Origin: Mesorhizobium jarvisii
GTDB lineage: Bacteria; Pseudomonadota; Alphaproteobacteria; Rhizobiales; Rhizobiaceae
Length of the DNA: 64,000 nt
Assembly (NCBI RefSeq): GCF_003601985.1
Contig: NZ_QZXA01000002.1
Span: forward strand, 496,001 to 560,000
Reading direction: 5' to 3'
The translations under genes were made by a program, and so were the position numbers. Positions 1 through 8,292 of the stretch are shown here, in pieces. The stretch's first letter is position 1; each line of letters opens with the position of its first letter. The notes beneath the pieces are model-generated. The model was given only the letters and a program-made list of their open reading frames with translations, was not told the origin of the DNA and did no database searches.

Positions 1-42
1 GAGGACGCGCTCGCGTCCAAGAACCTTGTCGAGAACAGTCAT
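1..42 (-). CDS. N-terminal 14 codons of an unidentified protein (runs off the left edge)
   Basis: Reading leftward, an ATG at 42-40 opens a frame beginning MTVLDKVLGRERV that is still open at the window edge. It is preceded by an AGGAG Shine-Dalgarno sequence 8 bases upstream, which is why I call it a real start. Too little protein is visible to assign a family or function. Confidence 0.55.
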   Translation of the reverse strand, partial: MTVLDKVLGRERVL

Positions 43-400
43 TGTATTACTCCTGTCGGGCATGGCCCCATGCGAGGCGTCAACTCATGCGTCGATCTTC
101 CCTTCGTTTCTCGTTTCACATCGTCTTCCGGCACGAATGATCCGGGGACCGGTGGCATCGATCCGTGGCGGGCCCTCGGGAGCGGATCGCGGGGCAGCGA
201 AGCGGGCGCCGGAGGCCGAAGCCTCCCTTGCCGGCGACGATGCGCCTTGACCATCACCGCGGACCTGGCCGCGAGCCGATGGCGTCGGACCTTTCGAAAC
301 GGCCTTGGCCCGAAGGCTTCGGCCGTCCGTCAGGTCTTCAGCATTCCGGTTCCCGGACCGTTTTCTGGATAACACCACCCAAAGGTGTCGGCTTATCAGG
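43..400. other. Intergenic region upstream of the tRNA-like pair
   Basis: About 360 bases between the leftward gene start and the tRNA-like sequences. Open frames are present on both strands but none has a convincing start, Shine-Dalgarno sequence or recognisable protein, so I treat them as chance frames in GC-rich DNA. A small hairpin (ACACC / GGTGT) lies at about 372-388, just downstream of the leftward tRNA-like pair, but it lacks a T tract. I see nothing else. Confidence 0.5.
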
Positions 401-475
401 CCGTTGGAGAAGGAATCGAACCTTCGACAGTCAGATTAACAATCTGATGCTCTAACCAAACTGAGCTATCCGTGG
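401..475 (-). tRNA. tRNA-Asn-like sequence (anticodon GUU) with a defective acceptor stem
   Basis: Read on the minus strand it has a D arm (GCTC/GAGC), an anticodon arm TCAGA-TTGTTAA-TCTGA that would present GTT (Asn), and a T arm GAAGG-TTCGATT-CCTTC. The acceptor arms, CCACGGA at the 5' side and TCCAACG at the 3' side, pair at only about four of seven positions, and no CCA is encoded. Its first three bases are also the CCA tail of the tRNA-like sequence upstream. A fully paired tRNA-Asn(GUU) exists at 52000-52074, so this copy looks like an extra, probably decayed or unusual tRNA rather than the essential gene. Confidence 0.5.
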
Positions 476-548
476 TGCAGACAGCAGGATTCGAACCTGC
501 GACCTCCGGATCCAAATCCGGCGCTCTCCCAGACTGAGCTACATCCGC
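473..548 (-). tRNA. tRNA-like sequence with a six-base anticodon loop (Pro UGG or Gln UUG)
   Basis: On the minus strand the acceptor stem GCGGATG/TGTCTGC pairs with G-T wobbles, followed by a normal D arm, a T arm GCAGG-TTCGAAT-CCTGC, discriminator A and an encoded CCA at 475-473. The anticodon stem CCGGA/TCCGG closes a loop of only six bases, TTTGGA, instead of seven. The anticodon reads UGG (Pro) counted from the 5' side or UUG (Gln) from the 3' side. It may be a pseudo-tRNA, a tRNA with an unusual loop, or carry a sequencing deletion. It directly abuts and overlaps the tRNA-Asn-like sequence. Confidence 0.5.
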
Positions 549-777
549 GATCCCAATCCCCAAAGCGGCGCCGTATACAGGGCGGCAATGCCGCCTGCAC
601 GGGCGGAGACGAAAGCTCCAACCGTTGTGCTCACTTCGGTTCTCGTGACCGGGAGCGCGGCTATAGAGCCTGCGACGGGTTGTCGCAAGCGGCATTGTTG
701 CGGCCAATTCGTGGCTTCGTTCAGCAGTGGTATTTCGGCAACACTCGCATCCAACGTTGGAGGCGCGGATCGGTTCG

Positions 778-1326
778 TTAGAAGGTGACGCGGCCGAGCA
801 CGCGCAGACCGTCGCCTTGCGGCTCGACCACCACGGCTTCGCCTTCGCGCGGGGAAACACCGGTCAGCGCCACGATGTCTTCCAGATGGGTGACCATGAC
901 CAGATTGTCGGAGCCGGAATAGGCGCGGATTTCCTTCATGATGGCGGCGATCTGTGCTGCCTTCTGCGCATCGTCGCCCTTCAGGAGATCGAGCGGGGCG
1001 AACAGTTCCGGTTCGGCCTCGAAGGCGATACGCGCGGTGTCGAGGCAGCGGCAGTAGCGGCTGGACAGCACGCGTTCGATCGGCGCGGCGCGGGCGGCAA
1101 ACAAGGCGCCGATCTTGCTCGCCTGCTGCTTGCCGCGCGCCGACAGATTGATCTGGGTGGCGCAGCTGTCGATGTCGAAATTGGCGGGGTCGGAGGTGCC
1201 GGTGACCATGGCATGGCGCAGCAGCACGACATGGCCGCCATCGCGCAGCAGCGCCCAGCCGGCATCCGTGGCATGGGCCGCGACGGGAACGACGAACAGC
1301 AACAGGGCCAGGGCAAATCGGATCAT
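778..1326 (-). CDS. Exported histidine phosphatase family protein
   Basis: A 182-residue protein of the histidine phosphatase (phosphoglycerate mutase-like) superfamily. Residues 1-20 are a signal peptide ending near AHA-T, so it should act in the periplasm. The catalytic LRHA motif gives Arg37-His38, and the second histidine is in VMVTHLED (His147). The stretch VLSSRYCRCLDTARIAF between them is typical of the small periplasmic branch of this family. An AGGA Shine-Dalgarno sequence 5 bases before the ATG supports the start. It is alone on this strand, downstream of the caspase-like gene. The substrate cannot be told from sequence; phosphorylated sugars or lipid A phosphates are possibilities in relatives. 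Confidence 0.85.
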   Translation of the reverse strand: MIRFALALLLFVVPVAAHATDAGWALLRDGGHVVLLRHAMVTGTSDPANFDIDSCATQINLSARGKQQASKIGALFAARAAPIERVLSSRYCRCLDTARIAFEAEPELFAPLDLLKGDDAQKAAQIAAIMKEIRAYSGSDNLVMVTHLEDIVALTGVSPREGEAVVVEPQGDGLRVLGRVTF

Positions 1327-1424
1327 CGCAGTCCTTCAGGAGCCCGTCATCGGGTTCCGGTCATTCGCATATAGGGATCGGAACCCCGGCACAAAGACAA
1401 GCGGGCGTTGCAGACGTCCCAGCC

Positions 1425-4400
1425 TCACTTTTTGGCGATCTGCTTCTTCACCAGATCGATCTTCTGGTCGGTAAGCGGGATGGGGACGGTGTAGCCGGCT
1501 TCGGTAAAGCCCTGCTTGGCATTCTCGAAGAACGCGATAGCCCTGAGATACTCGGCCTTGCCGCCGCCATAGCTGGCGCGGTTCCAGTGGATGTCGCCGA
1601 GATTGTTCTGCTCGAAGGCCCACTGCAGGGGCTGGCTTTCCCTGGTGAAGACCTTCAGCGTTGCCGTGAAAGCCGCCTCGGCCTCGTCGAGATATTTTCC
1701 GGTCCGTTCGATATTGCCGAGATTGAGCAGGCTCATGCCGATGCCGTTCTGGGCGTTGGCCCAGTCGACGGGTGCGGTCTCGATGGTCAGCACTTCGAGT
1801 GCTGCCCGCCGCGCGGCGATCGAATCCCGCAGGATTTTGGGATCGGCATTGCTCATGCTGAGCCAGTGCAGCGTCGAGCCGAGGCCGGCCTGGGCCAGCG
1901 CCCATTGCCGCGGGTTTGTCTCGCGCTTGTACTCGCGCAACGCATTGCTGTAGGCGTCGACTGCCTCCCTGTAGTGCTCGGGCTTGTCCGTCACGCCGCC
2001 AAGCAATTGCAGCGTGTTGCCGAGATTGTAGTAGCTCATGGCCCAATCCTGCGGGAATTTCCGCCTGACATAGACCTGCCGCGCCGCCTGGAATGCTGCC
2101 ACCGACTGTTCGAGCCTGGCCGCGTCGCGGGTCCGCTGGCCAAGCGTCTGGTAGATCGAGCCGAGATTGTTCTGCGCCGACGCCCAGTCCATCGGGAAGC
2201 GCTGCCGGGTAAACACCGTCAACGCATCGTCATAGGCCGCGGCGGCATCTTCGAGCGTGTCGGTGCCCATGTCGAAGCGGGCGACGCCGCTCAGCGCGTT
2301 GCCGAGGTTGAGCCGGCTGGTCGCCCAGGAGACCGGGAAGGTCTCACGGGTTCGCACCTTCAGCGCGGCGCGGAAGGCATCGGCCGCCTCGTTGATCTTG
2401 GCCTTGTCGTTGAGCTGGATGCCAAGCGTCACCAGCGTGTTGCCGAGATTGTTCTCGACCATCGCCCATTCCACGGGGGCTTTCTCGCGCGTGTACTCTT
2501 CAAGCGCCAGCCGGTAGGCGGCTTCGGCGTCCTTCAGATGCTCGCCGGCGGGTTCGCGCTGGGAGAGCGCATAGAGCGCGAGGCCGAGATTGTTCTGCGA
2601 AGCGGCCCAGTCGAGCGGCAGCTTGTCGCGCGGGCGCTTTTCCAACGTGGCGCGCATCGCCGCCACTGCCTCATTGAGCCGCTTCGGGTCGCTCTCGCGT
2701 TCGCCGATCTTCAAGAGGACATTGGCGAGGTTGTTTTGCGCCGCCGCCCAGTTGGGGTCGTCCTTCTCGCGCTCGAAGACGACGAGCGAATCGCGGAAGA
2801 TCTGCGCGGCTTCTTCCAAATGCGCGGTCTCGGTCTCGCGCTCGCCGATGGTCTGCAGCACCACCGCCATGTTGTTGCGGGTGATGGCCCAATCCTTGTT
2901 CTGCTCGCCATTGGGAATGAAGTTCAGGATAACGTGATAGGCTTCGATCGCGTGCTGCAGTGCATCGAGATCGCCGGTGGCGGAACCGTGGGCGTTGAGT
3001 GCCTCGGCTTCCTGATTCTTGTAGTTCCAGCGCAGCTTGTCGTCCCATTTCTCGACCAGCGAGAAGGCCTTGGCATAGTCGTTGGCGGCGGATTTGTAGT
3101 CGAAGACCAGCGCTGCGGCGTCGGCGCGCTTGGCATAGATGGCGGCGTCGGCGATGCGCTTCTGCCTGACCAGTTCCTCGGCCTCGTCGACCGCACCGCT
3201 GTTCTGCTCGACCCTGCCGACCGCATCGTCGAGGAATTTGCGCGCCGTCACCATCGCTCCCTGGCCGATGGCCTTGTCGGCCGAGGCAACCAGCCGCTTG
3301 ATCTCGGGATCGTCGGTGCGCAGTGCCGCGCGCTCGGACATCATCTTCTTCAGGCGCTCGGCCTGGGCGTCGAGCACGTTCTGCAGGTCGGTCGGATCCT
3401 CGGGGATCTTGTCCGTGCCCAGCGCCCTCAGCACGCCATAGAGCGCGTCGAGCGGCACGCCGTCCTGCAGCGAGGCCAGTTCCACCTGCGCCCGCTTCGG
3501 GTCGGGCAGGTCGGAGATGGTCAAGAGCAGCTGCCGCCTTTCGCCGGTGATCAGCCCGTCGTCACCGGTCGGCTCCGGCGGCGCGATGCCGAAATAAAGC
3601 AGCCGGCGCAGGCTTTCGTTGACCCAGGGGCGCTGCTTGGCCTTGGTGTCGAGATAGACTTCCTCGGTCACCATGCGCATGACGGAGCCGAACTCCGTGC
3701 CTTTCATCGCCGCGAGGTGGCGCAGCAGGGCGGCGGCATAGGGGCTGTTTTCGCCGGCCGCTCCGTCCAGCGCCGGGCGACCCGGTTCGGCGGCAAAGCC
3801 GACCACCGTGCCCAGGCTCGCATCCTGCGCCGACGCATTGGCAAGCGCCTTGGCGCCGCGCACCGGTTCCAGCCCGCCAGCGCCGATCGGCTCGGCGGAA
3901 GCGGTCGGCGCCCGGCGCACCAAAGCGTCCGCCGGAAACGGATTGGTGCGGCAGGCATCGAGCAGCATGATCGTCACCGGCACCGTCTTTTTCAACTCGT
4001 CCATGACGGCGGAAATCGGCACCAGCGCGTTATCGGCATCCCTCAGCGACGAGATGTCGGCATCGACCGGAACCAGATAATTCTCGCCGCCGGCCTCGAT
4101 GCCGTGGCCGGAGTAATAGATGAAGGCGACGTCGGCTCCCTCGGCATCCTCGACGAAACGTTCGAGGTCGCGCTTCAGCTTGGCGGCATCGCGATCTGTG
4201 ACGTTGCGGGCGTCGAAGCCGAGGTCGGTCAGCATCTTGGCCATGTCGCGGGCGTCATTGGCCGGGTTGGGCAGGGCGGCGATGTGCAGGTAATTCGACT
4301 GGCCGATGATCAGCGCCACGCCCTTGAGGCTTTTCGTCTCGGCCAATGCAAACGCCGTCGCGGCAAGACAAAATAGCGCGGCGACGAAAGCCGTCAGCCA

Positions 4401-4445
4401 CACACGCGCAAGAAGGTTGCGTCCTGAGGTTTCGACAAAGGTCAT
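1425..4445 (-). CDS. Secreted caspase-like (peptidase C14) protein with tandem TPR-like repeats
   Basis: About 1006 residues. A signal peptide covers residues 1-35 (hydrophobic core, cleavage near ALA-ET). The caspase-like domain follows at about 40-290, with the catalytic pair visible as His114 in YYSGHG and Cys165 in LLDACRTNPF. After a helical linker come about ten repeats spaced roughly 55-60 residues apart, each with a core like DWAxxQNNLG, a TPR-related solenoid seen in many rhizobial caspase/CHAT proteins. An in-frame TTG 30 bases upstream is an alternative start; ATG 4445 gives a clean signal peptide. The predicted export makes a cytoplasmic cell-death or anti-phage role less likely. 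The target is unknown. It is divergent from the AEC transporter gene. Confidence 0.85.
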   Translation of the reverse strand: MTFVETSGRNLLARVWLTAFVAALFCLAATAFALAETKSLKGVALIIGQSNYLHIAALPNPANDARDMAKMLTDLGFDARNVTDRDAAKLKRDLERFVEDAEGADVAFIYYSGHGIEAGGENYLVPVDADISSLRDADNALVPISAVMDELKKTVPVTIMLLDACRTNPFPADALVRRAPTASAEPIGAGGLEPVRGAKALANASAQDASLGTVVGFAAEPGRPALDGAAGENSPYAAALLRHLAAMKGTEFGSVMRMVTEEVYLDTKAKQRPWVNESLRRLLYFGIAPPEPTGDDGLITGERRQLLLTISDLPDPKRAQVELASLQDGVPLDALYGVLRALGTDKIPEDPTDLQNVLDAQAERLKKMMSERAALRTDDPEIKRLVASADKAIGQGAMVTARKFLDDAVGRVEQNSGAVDEAEELVRQKRIADAAIYAKRADAAALVFDYKSAANDYAKAFSLVEKWDDKLRWNYKNQEAEALNAHGSATGDLDALQHAIEAYHVILNFIPNGEQNKDWAITRNNMAVVLQTIGERETETAHLEEAAQIFRDSLVVFEREKDDPNWAAAQNNLANVLLKIGERESDPKRLNEAVAAMRATLEKRPRDKLPLDWAASQNNLGLALYALSQREPAGEHLKDAEAAYRLALEEYTREKAPVEWAMVENNLGNTLVTLGIQLNDKAKINEAADAFRAALKVRTRETFPVSWATSRLNLGNALSGVARFDMGTDTLEDAAAAYDDALTVFTRQRFPMDWASAQNNLGSIYQTLGQRTRDAARLEQSVAAFQAARQVYVRRKFPQDWAMSYYNLGNTLQLLGGVTDKPEHYREAVDAYSNALREYKRETNPRQWALAQAGLGSTLHWLSMSNADPKILRDSIAARRAALEVLTIETAPVDWANAQNGIGMSLLNLGNIERTGKYLDEAEAAFTATLKVFTRESQPLQWAFEQNNLGDIHWNRASYGGGKAEYLRAIAFFENAKQGFTEAGYTVPIPLTDQKIDLVKKQIAKK

Positions 4446-4556
4446 TTGTCGTTCGTGCCCGCCCTGATACTCCAAACCCTCTATAACGCTGCCAGCCTAC
4501 CATGATCAAATTCGGGCGCGATTGCGCCGCGCGCGTGGCTCGCCTATCCCTGAAAA

Positions 4557-5507
4557 ATGTCTCTGCTTACAGAAACCGTGCTTTTCGTCTTCAGCCTGGT
4601 CGCGCTCGGCTATCTCGCCGGGTTGACCGGCTATCTCAGACCGGCGAGCGGCGAGGGGATATCGGATTTCGCGGTCTCGGTGGCGATGCCACTGCTTCTG
4701 TTCCAGACCATGGTGAAGGCCGATTTCCACGGCGTCGCGCCGTGGCCGTTGTGGGGCGCTTATTTCACGGCGGCGGCCATCACCTGGGCCGCCGGCCATC
4801 TCGTCACCACGCGGATATTCGGGCGCGACGCGCGCGCCGGTGTCGTCGGCGGCGTGTCGTCGGCCTATTCCAATGTCGTGCTGCTGGGCGCTCCGTTCAT
4901 CCTTGGCATATTCGGCCCGAGCGGCTTCGAAGTGCTGTCGCTGCTGGTCTCGGTGCACCTGCCGGTCATGATGATGGCCTCGATCGTGCTGTTCGAGATG
5001 TTCGGCCGGGGCGGTGGCGAACATGTGCATCCGCAGCGGGTGCTGCGCAGCTTCTTGCGGCGGATGTTCATCAATCCGCTTATCATCGGTATCCTCCTCG
5101 GCCTGGCATGGCGGCTGAGCGGCGTGCCGCTGCCCAGCCTCGTCATGCGGCTGGTCGATGCGCTGGCCAACACGGCAGGGCCGGTGGCGCTGTTTGCCAT
5201 GGGGCTCAGCCTGCGCCGCTTCGGCATCTCCGGCAATGTCCGGCCGGCGCTGGCGCTTTCGGCGCTGAAATTGTTCCTGATGCCGGCGCTGGTTCTCGCC
5301 TTCGTCTGGCTGCTCGGCCTGCCGCCCCTGACCGCCAAGGTGGCGGTGGTGGTGGCGGCCCTGCCGTCGGGCATCAACTCCTATCTCATCGCGGTACAGT
5401 TCAACACGGGCCAGGCGCTGGCATCGAACCAGATGACCATCGCCACCGCCTCCGCCGCCGTTACCACGGCTTTCTGGCTGACGATTGTCCTGCATGTCTT
5501 CGGCTAG
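4557..5507 (+). CDS. AEC family transporter (auxin efflux carrier-like permease)
   Basis: A 316-residue integral membrane protein with about ten hydrophobic segments arranged as two five-helix halves, as in the AEC (BART superfamily) carriers. Conserved features include the early SLVALGYLAG segment, the SSAYSNVVLLGAPFI region with its conserved Asn-Val, and the late LPSGINSYLIAVQF segment. Bacterial members export or import small organic acids or amino acid derivatives; the substrate is unknown here. No strong Shine-Dalgarno sequence precedes the ATG, but it matches the usual family start. It is divergent from the caspase-like gene and separated from gabD by about 200 bases with no recognisable feature. 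Confidence 0.85.
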   Translation: MSLLTETVLFVFSLVALGYLAGLTGYLRPASGEGISDFAVSVAMPLLLFQTMVKADFHGVAPWPLWGAYFTAAAITWAAGHLVTTRIFGRDARAGVVGGVSSAYSNVVLLGAPFILGIFGPSGFEVLSLLVSVHLPVMMMASIVLFEMFGRGGGEHVHPQRVLRSFLRRMFINPLIIGILLGLAWRLSGVPLPSLVMRLVDALANTAGPVALFAMGLSLRRFGISGNVRPALALSALKLFLMPALVLAFVWLLGLPPLTAKVAVVVAALPSGINSYLIAVQFNTGQALASNQMTIATASAAVTTAFWLTIVLHVFG

Positions 5508-5708
5508 ACCATGCGCAAATCGAGGCGAGGCGGCAAAGCTTGCTCTCGTCCTGGGCTGGCCCAACCCCTATATGCCATCTTGCGATTGCTTGCGGGCCTT
5601 GCCCTAGGTAAAGAGCAGTGGCTCCGGCGTGCCGGCTTCAATTCATGGCGCACGCTCACCGAAGATTTCACAGACCGGCCCGTCAGTGCGCCGAACGGAG
5701 GATAGACC

Positions 5709-7166
5709 ATGCTTCAGAAAACCAGCCATTTCATGCGGCAGGCCAATCTCATCAACGGCGAATGGGTGCAGGCCGACAGCGGCCAGACGGTCGACGTCAA
5801 CAACCCCGCCACCGGCCTCAAGATCGGCACCGTGCCGAAGTCGGGCAAGGCCGAGACCCGCCGCGCCATCGAGGCCGCGGACGCCGCCTTCAAGACCTGG
5901 CGCAAGACGACCGCGCTCGAGCGTTCGAAGCTCTTGCGCAAGCTGCACGACGCGATGATGGACAATCAGGACGTGCTCGCCGAGCTCTTGACCATCGAGC
6001 AGGGCAAGTCACTGTTCGAATCGAAGGGCGAGATCGGTTCGGCCGCGGCCTACATTCTGTGGTTCGCCGAGGAAGGCCGCCGCACCTATGGCGACGTCGT
6101 GCCCTCGCCATGGGCGGACCGCCGCATCCTGGTGACCAAGGAACCGGTCGGCGTCATCGCCGCCATCACGCCGTGGAATTTCCCGTCCTCGATGCTGGCC
6201 CGCAAGCTCGGTCCGGCGCTCGCCGCCGGCTGCACCGCCGTGGTGAAGCCCGCCTCGCAGACACCTTACTCGGGCCTCGCCTGGGGCGCGCTTGCCGAGG
6301 AAGTCGGCTTCCCCAAGGGCGTCGTCAACATCCTGACCGGTTCGGCCAGCGAGATCGGCGACGAGATCTGCGCCAATCCGCTGGTGTCGAAGATCACTTT
6401 CACCGGGTCGACCGAAGTCGGCAAGCTTCTCATCCAGAAGTCGTCGGTCACCGTGAAGAAGGTGTCGATGGAGCTTGGCGGCAACGCGCCGTTCATCGTC
6501 TTCGACGACGCCGATATCGACCGTGCCGTCGCCGGCGCCATCACCGCCAAGTACCGCAATTCGGGCCAAACCTGCGTCTGCACCAACCGCTTCCTCGTCC
6601 AGGCCGGCGTCTATGACAGGTTCGTCGAGAAGCTGGCTGCGGCCAGCAACGGGCTGAAGGTCGGTTCCGGCCTCGAGGAAGGCGTGCAGCAGGGACCGCT
6701 GATCGACGAGAAGGCGGTCGAGAAGGTGGAAGAGCTGATCGCCGACGCCACTGCCAAGGGCGGCAAGATCGTCGCCGGCGGCAAGCGTCATGCGCTCGGC
6801 GGTTCGTTCTTCCAGCCGACGGTGATCGCCAATGCGACGCCCAAGATGCGCTTCATGAAGGAAGAGATCTTTGGCCCGGTCGCCCCGGTGTTCAAGTTCG
6901 AGACCGAAGCGGAAGCCATCGCGCTCGCCAACGACACCGAATTCGGCCTTGCCTGCTATTTCTACACCGGCGATCTCGGCCGCGCCTTCCGCGTCATGGA
7001 GGGGCTGAAATACGGCATGGTCGGTGTCAATGAAGGCCTGATCACCACGCCGGAGGCGCCGTTCGGCGGCGTCAAGGAATCGGGCCTCGGCAAGGAAGGC
7101 GGACATCAGGGCATCGAGGATTACCTCGATACCAAATATGTCTGTATCGGCGGCCTCGGCCTCTGA
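5709..7166 (+). CDS. gabD: NAD(P)-dependent succinate-semialdehyde dehydrogenase
   Basis: A 485-residue aldehyde dehydrogenase of the GabD subfamily, which oxidises succinate semialdehyde to succinate in 4-aminobutyrate degradation. The N-terminal LINGEWV, the TPWNFP motif (Asn157), the glutamate of MELGGNAP (Glu255) and the nucleophile in SGQTCVCTNR (Cys289, with Cys291 beside it) are all present, and the CVCTNR context is characteristic of GabD. A GGAGG Shine-Dalgarno sequence 7 bases upstream fixes the start. It is apparently monocistronic, ended by the strong hairpin at 7176-7210. No GABA aminotransferase is in the window. Confidence 0.9.
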   Translation: MLQKTSHFMRQANLINGEWVQADSGQTVDVNNPATGLKIGTVPKSGKAETRRAIEAADAAFKTWRKTTALERSKLLRKLHDAMMDNQDVLAELLTIEQGKSLFESKGEIGSAAAYILWFAEEGRRTYGDVVPSPWADRRILVTKEPVGVIAAITPWNFPSSMLARKLGPALAAGCTAVVKPASQTPYSGLAWGALAEEVGFPKGVVNILTGSASEIGDEICANPLVSKITFTGSTEVGKLLIQKSSVTVKKVSMELGGNAPFIVFDDADIDRAVAGAITAKYRNSGQTCVCTNRFLVQAGVYDRFVEKLAAASNGLKVGSGLEEGVQQGPLIDEKAVEKVEELIADATAKGGKIVAGGKRHALGGSFFQPTVIANATPKMRFMKEEIFGPVAPVFKFETEAEAIALANDTEFGLACYFYTGDLGRAFRVMEGLKYGMVGVNEGLITTPEAPFGGVKESGLGKEGGHQGIEDYLDTKYVCIGGLGL

Positions 7167-7175
7167 TACTTTATC

Positions 7176-7210
7176 CCCGAGGTCGACGGGCCTGGCCCGT
7201 CGACCTCGGG
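7176..7210 (+). terminator. Strong hairpin terminator after gabD
   Basis: A perfect 17-bp inverted repeat, CCCGAGGTCGACGGGCC and its complement, separated by one base; the real loop will be 3-5 bases. There is no long T tract, so termination efficiency is uncertain. It lies 10 bases after the gabD stop, which argues that the next gene does not begin in the overlapping upstream frame but at the ATG at 7258. Confidence 0.7.
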
Positions 7211-7257
7211 TTGAGAAAACCTGCCGAAATCCTTTGGATCAACTGACGTTTGCGGGC

Positions 7258-8280
7258 ATGGCAATGAAGGACGGCGAGGTTTTCGGCACGACGCAGGCAG
7301 GCGAGCCGGTGCGCCGCTTCACCATCAGGGGCGGTGGCCTCACCGCCAACATCATCGGGCTCGGCGCCATCATCCAGGATTTGCGCCTAACCGGCCATGA
7401 TGCGCCGCTGGTGCTCGGCTACGACACGCTGGAAGCCTACGAGGCCGACAACGCCTTCTTCGGCGCGGTGGTCGGCCGCTATGCCAACCGCATCCGCGAC
7501 GGCCGCTTCACCATTAACGGCACCCGCTACCAGACCGAGCAAAATTTCCTCGGCAAGCATACGCTGCATGGCGGCTCGCAGGGCTATTCGCACCGGCCGT
7601 GGGCGGTTTCGCTGCATGGCAGGGACTTCGTTACGCTGACGCTGCACGATCCCGACGGCGCGATGGGCTTTCCCGGCGCCCTCGACGTCACCTGCACCTA
7701 CCGGCTGAAAATCCCCGGCACGCTGAGCGTCGAGCTGACGGCGACCTGCGAGGAGCCGACGCCGTGCAATCTCACCCAACATTCCTATTTCAACTTGGAT
7801 GATGGCGGCGCCGGCGACATTCTCGACCACAGGATGATGCTGAACGCCGGCGCCTATCTGCCGGTCGACAGCGACATGATCCCGACCGGCGTGGTCAAGC
7901 CGGTTGATGGCACGCCCTTCGATTTCCGCCAGGCGCGGCCGCTGCGCATGGAGACCGAGGGCGAGCAACTGCCTTACGACCAGAACTTCTGCCTCGCCGC
8001 GGCGCGCGGGCCGCTGCGGCAAGCGGCATGGACGCAAGGGGCGAGTTCCGGCGTCGAGATGGAGGTCTGGACCACGGAGCCTGGCGTTCAGCTCTATACC
8101 GGCCAGTATGTGACGCCGCGCAAGGGGCTCGAAGGCCGCGACTACAAGGCTTTTTCCGCCTTCTGCCTGGAACCGCAAATATGGCCGGATGCGCCGAACC
8201 GGCCGTATTTCCCGCAGGCGACGCTATGGCCGGGCGCGATCTATCACCATGTGACGGAATATCGTTTCCGCCTTCCATAG
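7258..8280 (+). CDS. galM: Aldose 1-epimerase (galactose mutarotase family)
   Basis: A 340-residue mutarotase-fold protein that would interconvert alpha and beta anomers of aldoses in the cytoplasm. Family motifs are NFLGKHTLHGG, GAMGFPGALDVTCTYRL, the catalytic-region LTQHSYFNLD and the C-terminal CLEPQIWPDAPN, matching GalM length and order. The frame is open further upstream into gabD, but the hairpin at 7176-7210 and family length favour ATG 7258 or ATG 7264. It converges on the KDG kinase gene, whose stop is only 12 bases away, and the two probably both serve sugar catabolism. The exact sugar is unknown. Confidence 0.85.
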   Translation: MAMKDGEVFGTTQAGEPVRRFTIRGGGLTANIIGLGAIIQDLRLTGHDAPLVLGYDTLEAYEADNAFFGAVVGRYANRIRDGRFTINGTRYQTEQNFLGKHTLHGGSQGYSHRPWAVSLHGRDFVTLTLHDPDGAMGFPGALDVTCTYRLKIPGTLSVELTATCEEPTPCNLTQHSYFNLDDGGAGDILDHRMMLNAGAYLPVDSDMIPTGVVKPVDGTPFDFRQARPLRMETEGEQLPYDQNFCLAAARGPLRQAAWTQGASSGVEMEVWTTEPGVQLYTGQYVTPRKGLEGRDYKAFSAFCLEPQIWPDAPNRPYFPQATLWPGAIYHHVTEYRFRLP

Positions 8281-8292
8281 GTCTCCAGGCGG

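Noticed and set aside
1587..4376. Very long open frame on the plus strand opposite the caspase-like gene
   Set aside because: It mirrors the real gene codon by codon, has no plausible start signal or recognisable domain, and is expected opposite a GC-rich coding sequence.
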